NCBI GenBank assembly: GCA_033762075.1
Contig: JANRLY010000019.1
Coordinates: 38,734 to 102,733 of the forward strand
DNA length: 64,000 nucleotides
Direction of reading: 5' to 3'
Origin: VFKI01 sp033762075
GTDB lineage: Bacteria; Pseudomonadota; Gammaproteobacteria; DSM-16500
The notes below the pieces were generated by a model. That model saw only the letters and a program-made list of their open reading frames with translations. It was not told the origin of the DNA and ran no database searches. The translations under genes and the position numbers were made by a program. Below are positions 8,970-17,538 of this stretch, one piece after another. Numbering within the stretch: the first letter of the stretch is position 1; each line of letters begins with the position of its first letter.

Positions 8970-10364
8970 ATGCAGGAGCATAAAGAAGATTTTTCAGAGC
9001 TTGTCACCGGATTAAGAAAAAATTTTATCAATCAACGTCTCACACCATTACTTGAACGCGACGCACAACTTACTAATCTCAATCGAATGCTCACAGACAA
9101 TCAAGAAGCATTTGAACGTGCACTTTTTGAAGATCTAGGTAAACCTGGACTCGAATCCTTCATGACAGAAATTGCCATTGTGCAACGTGAAATTCGCGAT
9201 ACACAAAAACAATTGAGCACATGGGCTGCACCTAAAAAAGTTTCAACGTTTTTTGCTTTACAACCTGCATCAAGCTACGTTCAGTCACAACCTTTAGGCG
9301 TAGTTTTGATTATAGCTCCGTGGAATTACCCCGTGCAATTATCACTGCTACCTTTAGTTGGCGCTATCGCTGCGGGCAATTGTGTCGTATTAAAACCAAG
9401 CGAACTCGCATCACACACCAGTGAGCTGCTTGCTACTTTAATTCCCGAATATCTCAATCCTGATTTCGTTAAAGTAGTAACAGGAGGCATCGTAGAAACC
9501 ACACAATTATTAGAGCAGAAATTTGATCATGTCTTTTTTACCGGTGGATCTAAAGTTGGAAGAATTATTTACCAAGCCGCAGCAAAAATGGGGGCAACTT
9601 GCACTTTAGAATTAGGTGGAAAATCTCCTTGCATTGTCGATGAAAATGTTAATCTATCATATACTGCTGAAAATATTATTTGGGGGAAATTTTTAAATGC
9701 AGGACAAACTTGTATTGCACCTGATTATATTTTAGTGCATAAGAATATTGAGCAAGCACTTCTTGCGGAAATGAAAAAAGTTTTAATTAAGTTTTATGGA
9801 GAAGACGCAAAAAAAAGCAAAGATTACGGCAGAATTATCAATCAAACACACCATCAACGTCTCATGCATTTACTTGCGGGACAGAAAGTTTATGTTGGAG
9901 GTGATGCAGATGAAGAGGCACGTTACATTGCTCCTACTATTTTATCTGATGTATCGCCCAACGATAAAATTATGCACCCTGATGAAGAAATTTTTGGGCC
10001 CATTTTACCAGTTTTAACTGTAGAATCGATTGACGATGCTATTACATTTATACGGTCTCGCCCTGATCCATTAGTGATATATTTATTTTCTTCATACAAC
10101 AATGTATTTGATGTTGTTGCACAACAGACACGTTCCGGCGCAATCTCATTTAATGCAACCATTGTTTATAACAGTGTCGTGACTTTACCCTTTGGCGGCA
10201 TAGGTGAAAGTGGACAGGGAAAATATCATGGGAAATTTTCATTTGATACTTTCAGCCATCAACGTGCGCTCTTCAGCAAAGTGACATGGCCAGACTTTGC
10301 GAGCCCTTTAACCCACCCGCCCTATACTGACACACAACGCATGTTGCTCAAGTATGCGCTATGA
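8970..10364 (+). CDS. NAD(P)-dependent aldehyde dehydrogenase (class 3-like)
   Basis: 464 residues, the short length typical of class 3 / coniferyl-aldehyde-type ALDHs. It oxidises aldehydes to acids. Motifs seen are APWNYP, the general base E214 in LELGGKSP, the catalytic thiol C248 in NAGQTCIAPDY, and EEIFGPILPV near the C-terminal third. A good SD (aaaaggag) precedes ATG 8970. The C-terminus lacks a membrane anchor. The substrate range is unknown. Confidence 0.93.
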   Translation: MQEHKEDFSELVTGLRKNFINQRLTPLLERDAQLTNLNRMLTDNQEAFERALFEDLGKPGLESFMTEIAIVQREIRDTQKQLSTWAAPKKVSTFFALQPASSYVQSQPLGVVLIIAPWNYPVQLSLLPLVGAIAAGNCVVLKPSELASHTSELLATLIPEYLNPDFVKVVTGGIVETTQLLEQKFDHVFFTGGSKVGRIIYQAAAKMGATCTLELGGKSPCIVDENVNLSYTAENIIWGKFLNAGQTCIAPDYILVHKNIEQALLAEMKKVLIKFYGEDAKKSKDYGRIINQTHHQRLMHLLAGQKVYVGGDADEEARYIAPTILSDVSPNDKIMHPDEEIFGPILPVLTVESIDDAITFIRSRPDPLVIYLFSSYNNVFDVVAQQTRSGAISFNATIVYNSVVTLPFGGIGESGQGKYHGKFSFDTFSHQRALFSKVTWPDFASPLTHPPYTDTQRMLLKYAL

Positions 10365-10371
10365 AAGTCTT

Positions 10372-10428
10372 GTCATCCCGTGCGACTTTAAAGCATTAGA
10401 TCCCGCACAAAAACATGCGCGGGATGAC
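10372..10428. repeat. Intergenic palindrome, CCCGCG family (10.4 kb)
   Basis: gtcatcccg at the left pairs with cgggatgac at the right, with an inner tcccgcac/gtgcg pairing possible. It separates two convergent genes (aldehyde dehydrogenase and EamA transporter). Confidence 0.7.
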
Positions 10429-10432
10429 AACC

Positions 10433-11317
10433 TTAAATCCGGGAACGACTACGACGATTAACAATCCAAACACCGAAGAGCGCAATGAAGCCACCCAACA
10501 AGGAAAGCAGCACGGGAACTTCACCCAAAATAATCCATCCAAGGAATGTTGCAACAATGGGTAAAAAATATAAAGCATTCGCAGCACTCGATGCAGGAAT
10601 ATCTTTAAGACCATAACTCCACGCAATATAACCCAAAGCTGCAGGAAAAATACCGAGATACACAATCCAAGCAGTCGCTGCAAAGGTTGCTGTTTTAATT
10701 TCTGTGAGCATATTCGGCAACCAAATCATTAGAAATAAAGTAGCGCCCCAAATAATCCAAGCTGTCACCTCAATTGCGTGGTATTTTTTTAAAAAAGGTT
10801 TTTGCACGACGGAATAAATGCCACCTGCAAAAGTTGCAATTAAAATATAAAAAACACCGATATTTAATCCAAAACTTTTTGTTTCGCCCAATGCAATCAA
10901 TCCAACACCAAAAATACTAATACTCATTCCAATGACCATGCGACTGCTTAGTGTTTCACCTAAAAATAAAATCGCCAATACTAAAGTGACGACGGGTGAT
11001 TGACTGATAATAAAACTGGCAATCCCTGATGCCACTTGAATTTCACCTTGATTTAAAGTGATGTTGTAAACCCCTAAGCCAAACATTCCAATCAACAGTA
11101 ACAAACCACGATCTCGCCAACTCACACGAGTACGCATCGGTAAACGTGTTTGGATGATTAGCATACAAATAGATGCAATCATAAAGCGCAGCAAAGCTAA
11201 TCCACCTGGTGAATAGCTTTCTAGACCAGCGCGAATTCCTACAAAAGCAGATGCCCATAATAAAATCGCAGACGCTAATGCTATTTTTGTTTTAGCTGTA
11301 AAGTGAATTCCACTCAT
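10433..11317 (-). CDS. EamA-family (DMT) transporter
   Basis: 294 residues with about ten hydrophobic segments arranged as two EamA repeats (roughly residues 12-140 and 150-288), as in RhaT/YdcZ-like exporters. The first repeat contains ASAFVGIRAGLESYSPGGLA and the second contains AANALYFLPIVATFLGW, both typical of the family. It probably exports small metabolites or amino acids. No operon partner. Confidence 0.9.
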   Translation of the reverse strand: MSGIHFTAKTKIALASAILLWASAFVGIRAGLESYSPGGLALLRFMIASICMLIIQTRLPMRTRVSWRDRGLLLLIGMFGLGVYNITLNQGEIQVASGIASFIISQSPVVTLVLAILFLGETLSSRMVIGMSISIFGVGLIALGETKSFGLNIGVFYILIATFAGGIYSVVQKPFLKKYHAIEVTAWIIWGATLFLMIWLPNMLTEIKTATFAATAWIVYLGIFPAALGYIAWSYGLKDIPASSAANALYFLPIVATFLGWIILGEVPVLLSLLGGFIALFGVWIVNRRSRSRI

Positions 11318-11428
11318 GAAAACCTCTTTATTTAATTCTGTCTCTTAGTATGGAGGAAGTAAAGCACGTGCTCTCAGGATGCGAGCGAGCCATTGCCGAA
11401 ATACTAACAGAGAGAATTAATGATGTAT

Positions 11429-12502
11429 TCATTTATCAGTTAAAAAATAATCTTCTGATTGCATTTCTAATAATCGTGACTGCGTGCGGGTATATTCCAT
11501 GATCATAAAACCCCGCAAATATAAGTCGACGACAGGTTCTGCCGCCGAGATCACTAATCGAATGCGCGCATCATAAAGTACATCAATCAAACTCACAAAC
11601 AAACAAATCATATCTTTAGCGTGTGGAGGAATCACAGGCACATTGCTCACCAAAACAACTTTATAGCGTTTAGCAATTTCCAGATAATCTTGCTGGCTAC
11701 GTGGGACGGTGCATAAATCAGAAAAATCAAACCAAATGACATCTTGAGTACGCCCATACACATGAATCGAGCGATCTTGAATCATGACTGGATCATGCTG
11801 AATCTCTTCACCTCTAGTTAACTGGCTAAAAGTATTTTGCATATTTTTTTCAGCCAAAGCATCTAGCGGTGAAAAAAACACGCCGGCCTCTTTTAAATGA
11901 CGTAACCGATAATCAATATCAGAATGAATCGAATAAACGATTGTATTTTCTTTTATATGCTCAATAGCAGGTAAAAATCGTTCACGTTGCAAACCATTTT
12001 TATATAAATTATCTGGTGCAGTATTGGATGTTGCAATAAGTGTCACACCTCGTTTAAATAATTCTGAAAACAATCCACCTAACAACATAGCATCTGTAAC
12101 ATCTGAAACAAAGAATTCATCAAAGCAAATCACCATGGCACGTCGTGCAATATCATCAGAGATAGCACGGAGAGGATTTTTTTCGCCTTGATGTTGTTTG
12201 AGTGCCTGATGCACCATCGCCATAAAAGCATGAAAATGCATGCGCATTTTTTCAGAAAAAGGGATGGATTGATAAAAACAATCCATCATAAATGTTTTAC
12301 CAATCCCGACACTTCCCCATAAATAAAGGCCTTTAACAACACGCGTCTTGCGAAACAGTGCAAACCATTTTTGGCGTAAGCGATATTCTGACAATAAATC
12401 AAAATATACACGTTCAAATTGTTGCATAGCATCGAGCTGGGTTTGATCTGAAACGATCATGCCTTGCGCACATTGCGCTTGATAACACTCCGTAGGTGTC
12501 AT
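11429..12502 (-). CDS. zapE: Cell division protein ZapE (AFG1-like ATPase)
   Basis: 357 residues. ZapE is an ATPase that acts on the FtsZ ring. Walker A is GSVGIGKT (residues 63-70), Walker B is VICFDEF with D128/E129, and the ATSNTAP sensor-1 motif follows. The N-terminal YQAQCAQG and the arginine-rich RLRHLKEAGVFFSPL region match the family. Its start codon overlaps the stop of the upstream EAL gene by 4 bases (12499-12502), so translation is probably coupled. Confidence 0.93.
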   Translation of the reverse strand: MTPTECYQAQCAQGMIVSDQTQLDAMQQFERVYFDLLSEYRLRQKWFALFRKTRVVKGLYLWGSVGIGKTFMMDCFYQSIPFSEKMRMHFHAFMAMVHQALKQHQGEKNPLRAISDDIARRAMVICFDEFFVSDVTDAMLLGGLFSELFKRGVTLIATSNTAPDNLYKNGLQRERFLPAIEHIKENTIVYSIHSDIDYRLRHLKEAGVFFSPLDALAEKNMQNTFSQLTRGEEIQHDPVMIQDRSIHVYGRTQDVIWFDFSDLCTVPRSQQDYLEIAKRYKVVLVSNVPVIPPHAKDMICLFVSLIDVLYDARIRLVISAAEPVVDLYLRGFMIMEYTRTQSRLLEMQSEDYFLTDK

Positions 12503-13296
12503 TTGGATTGCCTGAGTAATGATGCCACTTCATCCGCTGCAATAGGATGACTAAAATAATATCCCTGCGCTTCGTGGCATCTTTCATTTAATAAAAATTG
12601 TTTTTGAGTTTCTGTTTCAACACCTTCTGCTAACACACGAAAATTTAAATTCATTGAAATTGAAATGACAGCACGTATATGAAGATGTGTGTCTACTTCA
12701 TCATGATTTTCTTGTGAAATACTCGAGACAAATTCTTGGTCTATTTTGACACGATCAATGGGCAATTTTTCTAAATGACTTAAGTTAGCATAACCGATAC
12801 CAAAATCATCTAATGCGACTTGAATGCCGAGCGCTTTTAATTGATGAATTCTATTGATGACAGCTTCATCATCCAATAATGCATTTTCAGAAATCTCTAG
12901 TTCGAGATAAGTGGGATCAAGCTTTGATTGCGCCAAGCTCCATTGAACCATTTCAATAAAGTCATCATGCTGTAATTGTTCAGGCGCGATGTTAACGGCT
13001 ATTCGGATACAAGGTAAACCATCTTCTTGCCAAGCACGATTTTGAGAGCAAGCCTTTTCTAGCACCCAACGGCCTATTGGAACTATCAAGCCCGTATTTT
13101 CCGCTAAAGGAATAAAATCAATGGGACAGATTAACCCCTTTTCTGGATGCTTCCAGCGAATCAAGGCTTCAACACCAGTACATGCGCCCGTCGCTAAGTC
13201 ATACTGAGGTTGATAACAAAGCTCAAATTGACCCCGCTCGAATGCACGACTTAATTGAGTGAGACTAAATTTAAGCTGATTTCGAGCTTTACTCAT
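12499..13296 (-). CDS. EAL-domain c-di-GMP phosphodiesterase
   Basis: The open frame reaches GTG 13308; ATG 13296 is chosen because a GAG lies about seven bases before it. It is a stand-alone EAL domain of about 265 residues with no GGDEF or sensor. Catalytic motifs look intact: VEALIRW, VNIAPEQ, the LDDFGIGYANL loop, KIDQEFV and AEGVET; the ELTES-type motif reads EISENA. It should hydrolyse c-di-GMP to pGpG. The 4-base overlap with zapE suggests a link between c-di-GMP and division in this organism, which is an inference. Confidence 0.88.
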   Translation of the reverse strand: MSKARNQLKFSLTQLSRAFERGQFELCYQPQYDLATGACTGVEALIRWKHPEKGLICPIDFIPLAENTGLIVPIGRWVLEKACSQNRAWQEDGLPCIRIAVNIAPEQLQHDDFIEMVQWSLAQSKLDPTYLELEISENALLDDEAVINRIHQLKALGIQVALDDFGIGYANLSHLEKLPIDRVKIDQEFVSSISQENHDEVDTHLHIRAVISISMNLNFRVLAEGVETETQKQFLLNERCHEAQGYYFSHPIAADEVASLLRQSK

Positions 13297-13427
13297 AAAG
13301 CATCTCACATTGAGGGATAAATGCTATTTATTAATTTATCTAAAGTATAATCTGTTATGCAGAAAAAGTAGGGAGTCGTTTCCCTCTAGATGAGTCATGG
13401 CCAGAGGGAAAAAACCATCAAAATCAA

Positions 13428-13748
13428 TTAATAATCATCATCGCCCGTTGCAGTATCCGCACTGCCTTGATCAGGTGTTGCGCTGCCTGAAATACTAGCA
13501 GATCCAGATGTGTTATTGGTTGGCGGGGTATTAGAAGCACCAGAGACCCCTGAAGGTGCTGTCGAACCACTCATTGCTGAGCCACCGCTCATGGCATTTG
13601 TACCGGAGGCACCACTCATGGCTGCACCGCCGCTCACGGCAGCCGAACCACTGGCATTATCCGCTGTCGTTGCTGGCTGATCCTCTGCATAAACTGACAA
13701 TGTCATAAGACACGTTAGCGCCAAAACCGTACCTAAGCTCTTTTTCAT
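13428..13748 (-). CDS. Exported low-complexity Ala/Ser/Gly protein
   Basis: 106 residues. A clear signal peptide (MKKSLGTVLALTCLMTLSVYA) is followed by a mature part built almost wholly from A, S, G, T and N, with repeated AMSGG/AMSGA units, ending in TGDDDY. There are no cysteines in the mature part and no fold can be proposed. SD ggaga precedes ATG 13748. Likely periplasmic or secreted. Confidence 0.7.
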   Translation of the reverse strand: MKKSLGTVLALTCLMTLSVYAEDQPATTADNASGSAAVSGGAAMSGASGTNAMSGGSAMSGSTAPSGVSGASNTPPTNNTSGSASISGSATPDQGSADTATGDDDY

Positions 13749-13849
13749 GGACCGTACTCTCCTTCAATCAAAAAAACAAAAGAATAATTTAATCTTAATT
13801 CGATGTTTGTGCTATCCTTTTTTATCGTTATATATGAATCCATCCTACT

Positions 13850-14824
13850 ATGAAAAAAATAGTTGTCTTAACCTCAGGCGGTGATGCACCCGGCATGAAT
13901 GCCGCTATCAGGGCTGTTGTACGCACCTCTTGTAGCGAAGGCATCCAAGTGTTTGGAAGCCGCGCCGGCTTTCAAGGCATCGTGGCAGAACAACTCATCC
14001 CACTTGAGCCTGAAAGTGTTGCTAATTGTATTCAACATGGCGGCACCATCTTAAAAACAGACCGCTGCCAAGCTTTTTATGAAAAATCAACACGCGATCG
14101 TTGTCGTGCTTATTTAAAATCTGAAAAAATTGACGGTTTAATTGTGATTGGTGGAAACGGAACCTTCCAAGGTGCCGCTCTATTATCCCAAGAAGGCGGT
14201 CCTGCTGTGATTGGAATTCCTGGCACCATTGATAATGACATCCCAAACACTGAATACACAATTGGTTTTGATACAGCACGAAATACAGCATTGCAAGCCA
14301 TCGATCGCATTCGTGATAGCGCCTCCAGTCATGACCGCAATTTTCTTGTCGAAGTCATGGGACATCATTCAGGATTCCTTGCCGTCGATGTTGGTGTCGC
14401 GGGTGGTGCTGAATTAATTATTATTCCTGAGTTTCCTTTTTCCATCGAAAAAATGGCAGAACACATCAACGAATCACGTCATAAACGCCAAAAACTCAGC
14501 TCGATTATCATTGTTGCAGAAGGCCATCAACCTGGTAGAAGTATTCAAATTGCAGATCAACTTGCAACTCGCACACAAAATACTTACCGAGTTTGTATTT
14601 TAGGTCACACACAACGTGGCGGTTCACCTACCACGCTTGATCGTTTACTTGCATCACAAATGGGTTACATGGCAGTGCATGCATTATTAAATAAGCATTC
14701 ACATAAAATGACCGCGATGCAACAAGGCAATCTTGTCCTAGCACCCTTCCCTACGCATGATCAACACACACGAACCTTTTCAAATTATGAATTACTTAGG
14801 ATTAATCAAGCGTTGTGTGTATAG
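13850..14824 (+). CDS. pfkA: 6-phosphofructokinase
   Basis: 324 residues, the standard bacterial PfkA length. It phosphorylates fructose-6-phosphate in glycolysis. SGGDAPGMNAAIR, PGTIDNDIPNTEYTIGFDTA (catalytic Asp of TIDND), AEG and GHTQRGGSPTTLDR are all present. Two positions differ from the E. coli enzyme: the GGDGS loop reads GGNGT (Asn at the Mg/nucleotide-binding Asp103 position) and MGRxxG reads MGHHSG (His for the substrate-binding Arg162). The phosphoryl donor or the regulation may therefore differ. It is preceded by an AT-rich leader and stands alone. Confidence 0.92.
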   Translation: MKKIVVLTSGGDAPGMNAAIRAVVRTSCSEGIQVFGSRAGFQGIVAEQLIPLEPESVANCIQHGGTILKTDRCQAFYEKSTRDRCRAYLKSEKIDGLIVIGGNGTFQGAALLSQEGGPAVIGIPGTIDNDIPNTEYTIGFDTARNTALQAIDRIRDSASSHDRNFLVEVMGHHSGFLAVDVGVAGGAELIIIPEFPFSIEKMAEHINESRHKRQKLSSIIIVAEGHQPGRSIQIADQLATRTQNTYRVCILGHTQRGGSPTTLDRLLASQMGYMAVHALLNKHSHKMTAMQQGNLVLAPFPTHDQHTRTFSNYELLRINQALCV

Positions 14825-14835
14825 AAACAACTAAT

Positions 14836-15327
14836 TTAATGAATGAAATGATTAAATGCTGCAAGTATCGTAAGTGCAGCTAAAACTATACCACCTATTT
14901 TAAGCGTTAATTTATTTTCAAGATTAACGATTTGATGACTGAGATTGGTTTCAACGGCAGTGATTCTCGCATCAAGATTGGTTTCAACGGCAGTAATTTT
15001 CGCATCAAGATTGGTTTCAACGGCAGTGATTCTTGCATCAAGCTTGTTTTCAACAGCAGTGATTCTCGCATCAAGTTTGTTTTCAACAGCAGCAATTTTC
15101 GCATCAAGCCTGCTTTCAACAGAGGTAATTGTCATCTCAAGCTTACTTTCAACCAAAACTAAATCAGCTTTTGTTGCCAACCCCTCACTTCCGAGTAAAC
15201 TCGTCATAATTGCCTCATTCGCAGCAGCCTGCCCTTCCGCAAGGGCTTCCGCGGCTTTAGATTCAATACCCGCTTCTTTGAGTTGATTCGCGTATTGTAA
15301 TGTATCAAATGACTTCCTCGCTCTCAT
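14836..15327 (-). CDS. Coiled-coil protein with C-terminal membrane anchor (DUF1640-like)
   Basis: 163 residues. The N-terminus (FDTLQYANQLKEAGIESKAA) matches the opening of the DUF1640/CCDC90-like family. Residues about 60-140 are near-perfect 11-residue repeats of the type LDARITAVENK, i.e. a hendecad coiled coil. A single transmembrane helix, IGGIVLAALTILAAF, ends the protein. In other bacteria such proteins are small trimeric membrane-anchored stalks of unknown function. The repeats are encoded by a 33-bp tandem DNA repeat. Confidence 0.8.
   Translation of the reverse strand: MRARKSFDTLQYANQLKEAGIESKAAEALAEGQAAANEAIMTSLLGSEGLATKADLVLVESKLEMTITSVESRLDAKIAAVENKLDARITAVENKLDARITAVETNLDAKITAVETNLDARITAVETNLSHQIVNLENKLTLKIGGIVLAALTILAAFNHFIH
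14942..15155. repeat. 33-bp tandem repeat within the coiled-coil gene
   Basis: About six imperfect copies of a 33-bp unit (gattggtttcaacggcagtg plus a catcaa-type spacer). It encodes the 11-residue hendecads. Copy number may vary between strains by slippage or recombination. Confidence 0.8.
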
Positions 15328-15376
15328 TGACGAACCCCCGTTAGTTTAACAGTTTTTGAGTAAATTGGCGCATGCG

Positions 15377-15444
15377 TTTTATCCTTTTTTTGCGCACTAT
15401 CGTGCATCCAGAAATGCATTTTGGAAGGTAAACAAAGGATAAAA
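15377..15444. repeat. 11-bp inverted repeat in the gap before the MFS gene
   Basis: ttttatccttt (15377-15387) and aaaggataaaa (15434-15444) are exact inverted copies, 46 bases apart. The 294-bp gap 15328-15621 holds nothing else I can name. It could be an operator or a weak hairpin. Confidence 0.35.
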
Positions 15445-15621
15445 TGAATGCACAGGAAAGGTTTAAATCATTTTTTCAGTAGTTGAAAACAGTATCACAA
15501 TGGCTCAATTTCACGCAACTTCTCACAGCTAAGATTTTTGCCTATTTGCCTATGCAATTTGCATCCTCCCATAACATCTGCTATAAAACGCGAGCTTTAT
15601 TAATCGAGTGGGAAGCGCGCA

Positions 15622-16920
15622 ATGTTATCGTACGCAACAAGGATAGGACGCCGAGACACGCAGGTCTATGCGTGGCTAATTTGTTTCACGGGGATGTTAT
15701 TTTATTGTTACAACTATTTTCTGCGCATTTCACCGAGCGTCATGGAAAATAGTCTCACACAAACCTTTCATATCACTGCAACACAATTTGGTGCTTTAGC
15801 AGGTTTTTACTATTGGTCATACACACCAATGCAACTTCCCGCAGGAATGATTTACGACCGCTTCGGAACACGCATCGTTTTATCGCTGGCTTGCTTGGTT
15901 GCCGTTTCTGGATTGATGTTATTTATTTCAGCAAACAATTATGCGTTAGCTGGTACAGGTCGGTTACTCATTGGATTTGGAACTGCATTTTCTTATATTG
16001 GTGTACTCAAGCTGGCTTCACTCTGGTTACCTGCTAATCGTTTTGCGACTGTTGCCGGTTTAACAACCGCCACTGGAATGACTTGCGCTGCTCTCTCAGA
16101 AAAATATTTAGCCAGTGCTATCGAAAGAGTAGGCTATCAGCATGCGCTCCATACAGCTGTTATTGCAGGTTTCGTCTTGAGCATGGTGATGTTATTTATT
16201 GTGCGCAATCAACCTAAACAATTGCAAACTTCTGGACAACAAGAAATACAGCATATTCTCTCTCTCCGCGAACTTTTCAGTGCATTGTACACCCTAGCCT
16301 CGCATCGCCAAATGTGGTTGATTGGTCTTGTTGGATGTTTATTATATTTACCGGCTTCTGTTTTTCTGGATCTTTGGGGCGTCCCCTATCTTGAAACAGT
16401 TTACCATCTAACGCCCAAACAAGCAGTGAATATGGCAGACCTCACCTTTGCAGGCTGGATTATTGCTGGTCCCATCATTGGAATGATCTCAGATAAAATT
16501 TGCTTACGTCGTTTACCCTTAATGATTTCTGCAAGCATTGCAGGAATATTATTGTGTATGATTTTTTATTCACATGATCTCAGTTTAACTGAATTATATA
16601 TTTGCTTCTTTGTGACGGGATTTTGCTGCGGCGCGCATCCATTATGTTTTGCATTGAGCAAAGAAAGCAGCCCACCGGATGTGTGTGGCACTGCAATTGC
16701 TGCAACTAATTTACTTATTATGGCAGGCGGCGCAATCTTTCAGCCAGTCGTTGGAAAATTACTCGATTGGCACACGACACAACCTCTTGGCGCAAATGGT
16801 TTGCCTGTGTATTCAGCAAGTGACTTTACATTTGCGTTAAGCGTCATTCCAGTGGGTGTTTTAATCGGAATTATACTTTCAATGTTTATCCGTGAAACCC
16901 ATTGCAAAGTACAATCTTAG
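15622..16920 (+). CDS. MFS transporter, Pht-like
   Basis: 432 residues with about 12 hydrophobic segments. The opening NYFLRISPSVMENSL and the loop YYWSYTPMQLPAGMIYDRFG resemble the Legionella/Coxiella MFS branch that includes the Pht amino-acid carriers. The loop 2-3 motif GMIYDRFGTR is the MFS signature. It is therefore likely to import an amino acid or nucleoside, but the substrate is a guess. SD gggaag lies before ATG 15622. It is convergent with pncA. Confidence 0.85.
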   Translation: MLSYATRIGRRDTQVYAWLICFTGMLFYCYNYFLRISPSVMENSLTQTFHITATQFGALAGFYYWSYTPMQLPAGMIYDRFGTRIVLSLACLVAVSGLMLFISANNYALAGTGRLLIGFGTAFSYIGVLKLASLWLPANRFATVAGLTTATGMTCAALSEKYLASAIERVGYQHALHTAVIAGFVLSMVMLFIVRNQPKQLQTSGQQEIQHILSLRELFSALYTLASHRQMWLIGLVGCLLYLPASVFLDLWGVPYLETVYHLTPKQAVNMADLTFAGWIIAGPIIGMISDKICLRRLPLMISASIAGILLCMIFYSHDLSLTELYICFFVTGFCCGAHPLCFALSKESSPPDVCGTAIAATNLLIMAGGAIFQPVVGKLLDWHTTQPLGANGLPVYSASDFTFALSVIPVGVLIGIILSMFIRETHCKVQS

Positions 16921-16923
16921 CAA

Positions 16924-17538
16924 TCATAAATCCTTAGATCGAATCAACTTAATATTTGCTTGCTGCATTTCTTGCAGTGCATGCGCACAATCGCCCGGAT
17001 GCAGCTCAACACCACGACATGCATCTGTGATAATAAAAACATTAAACCCTAATTTCACTGCATCCAAACAAGTAAATTTGACACAATAATCCGTCGCAAG
17101 TCCTAACACATAAACATCTGTGACGTGTTGAGCTAGCAACCATTCTGAAAGTACTGTTTCACGCAAATGGCCATTGTCAAAAAAAGCACTGTAGCTATCA
17201 ATCTCTGGATGCGTGCCTTTATAAATAATCTGTGAAACACGTGTTGTGTTTAATTGTGGATGAAAATCAGAACCCTCAGATTCTTGCACACAGTGATCAG
17301 GCCATAAAATTTGGTCAATACCAGATAGGATAATACTGTCGCCAGGTTTTTTATTGGAATGATTGGAAGCAAAGCTTAAATGTGAAGCTGGATGCCAATC
17401 TTTTGTTGCTACAATACATTCAAATTTTTGTTGGATTTGATTCGCTAAAGGAATAACCGCGTCACCATCCGGTACAGCCAAACGTCCGCCTTTGCAAAAA
17501 TCATTTTGTAGATCGACCATCAATAATGCAGATTTCAT
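16924..17538 (-). CDS. pncA: Nicotinamidase (pyrazinamidase)
   Basis: 204 residues. It deamidates nicotinamide to nicotinate in NAD salvage. The isochorismatase-fold signature is complete: catalytic Asp in LLMVDLQNDFC, metal ligands in KDWHPASH, the Lys in IYKGTHPEIDSYSAF, and the nucleophile Cys in LATDYCVKFT. It directly abuts the patatin-like gene upstream (stop 17539, start 17538), so the two probably share a transcript. Confidence 0.95.
   Translation of the reverse strand: MKSALLMVDLQNDFCKGGRLAVPDGDAVIPLANQIQQKFECIVATKDWHPASHLSFASNHSNKKPGDSIILSGIDQILWPDHCVQESEGSDFHPQLNTTRVSQIIYKGTHPEIDSYSAFFDNGHLRETVLSEWLLAQHVTDVYVLGLATDYCVKFTCLDAVKLGFNVFIITDACRGVELHPGDCAHALQEMQQANIKLIRSKDL

Noticed and set aside
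14942..15155. Regular 33-bp repeats resembling a CRISPR array
   Set aside because: The units are contiguous without unique spacers and encode a hendecad coiled coil in frame; no cas genes are near.
15483..15752. An 89-codon plus-strand ORF overlapping the MFS start
   Set aside because: Wrong frame relative to the clear MFS gene, no SD, no domain; considered a chance ORF.
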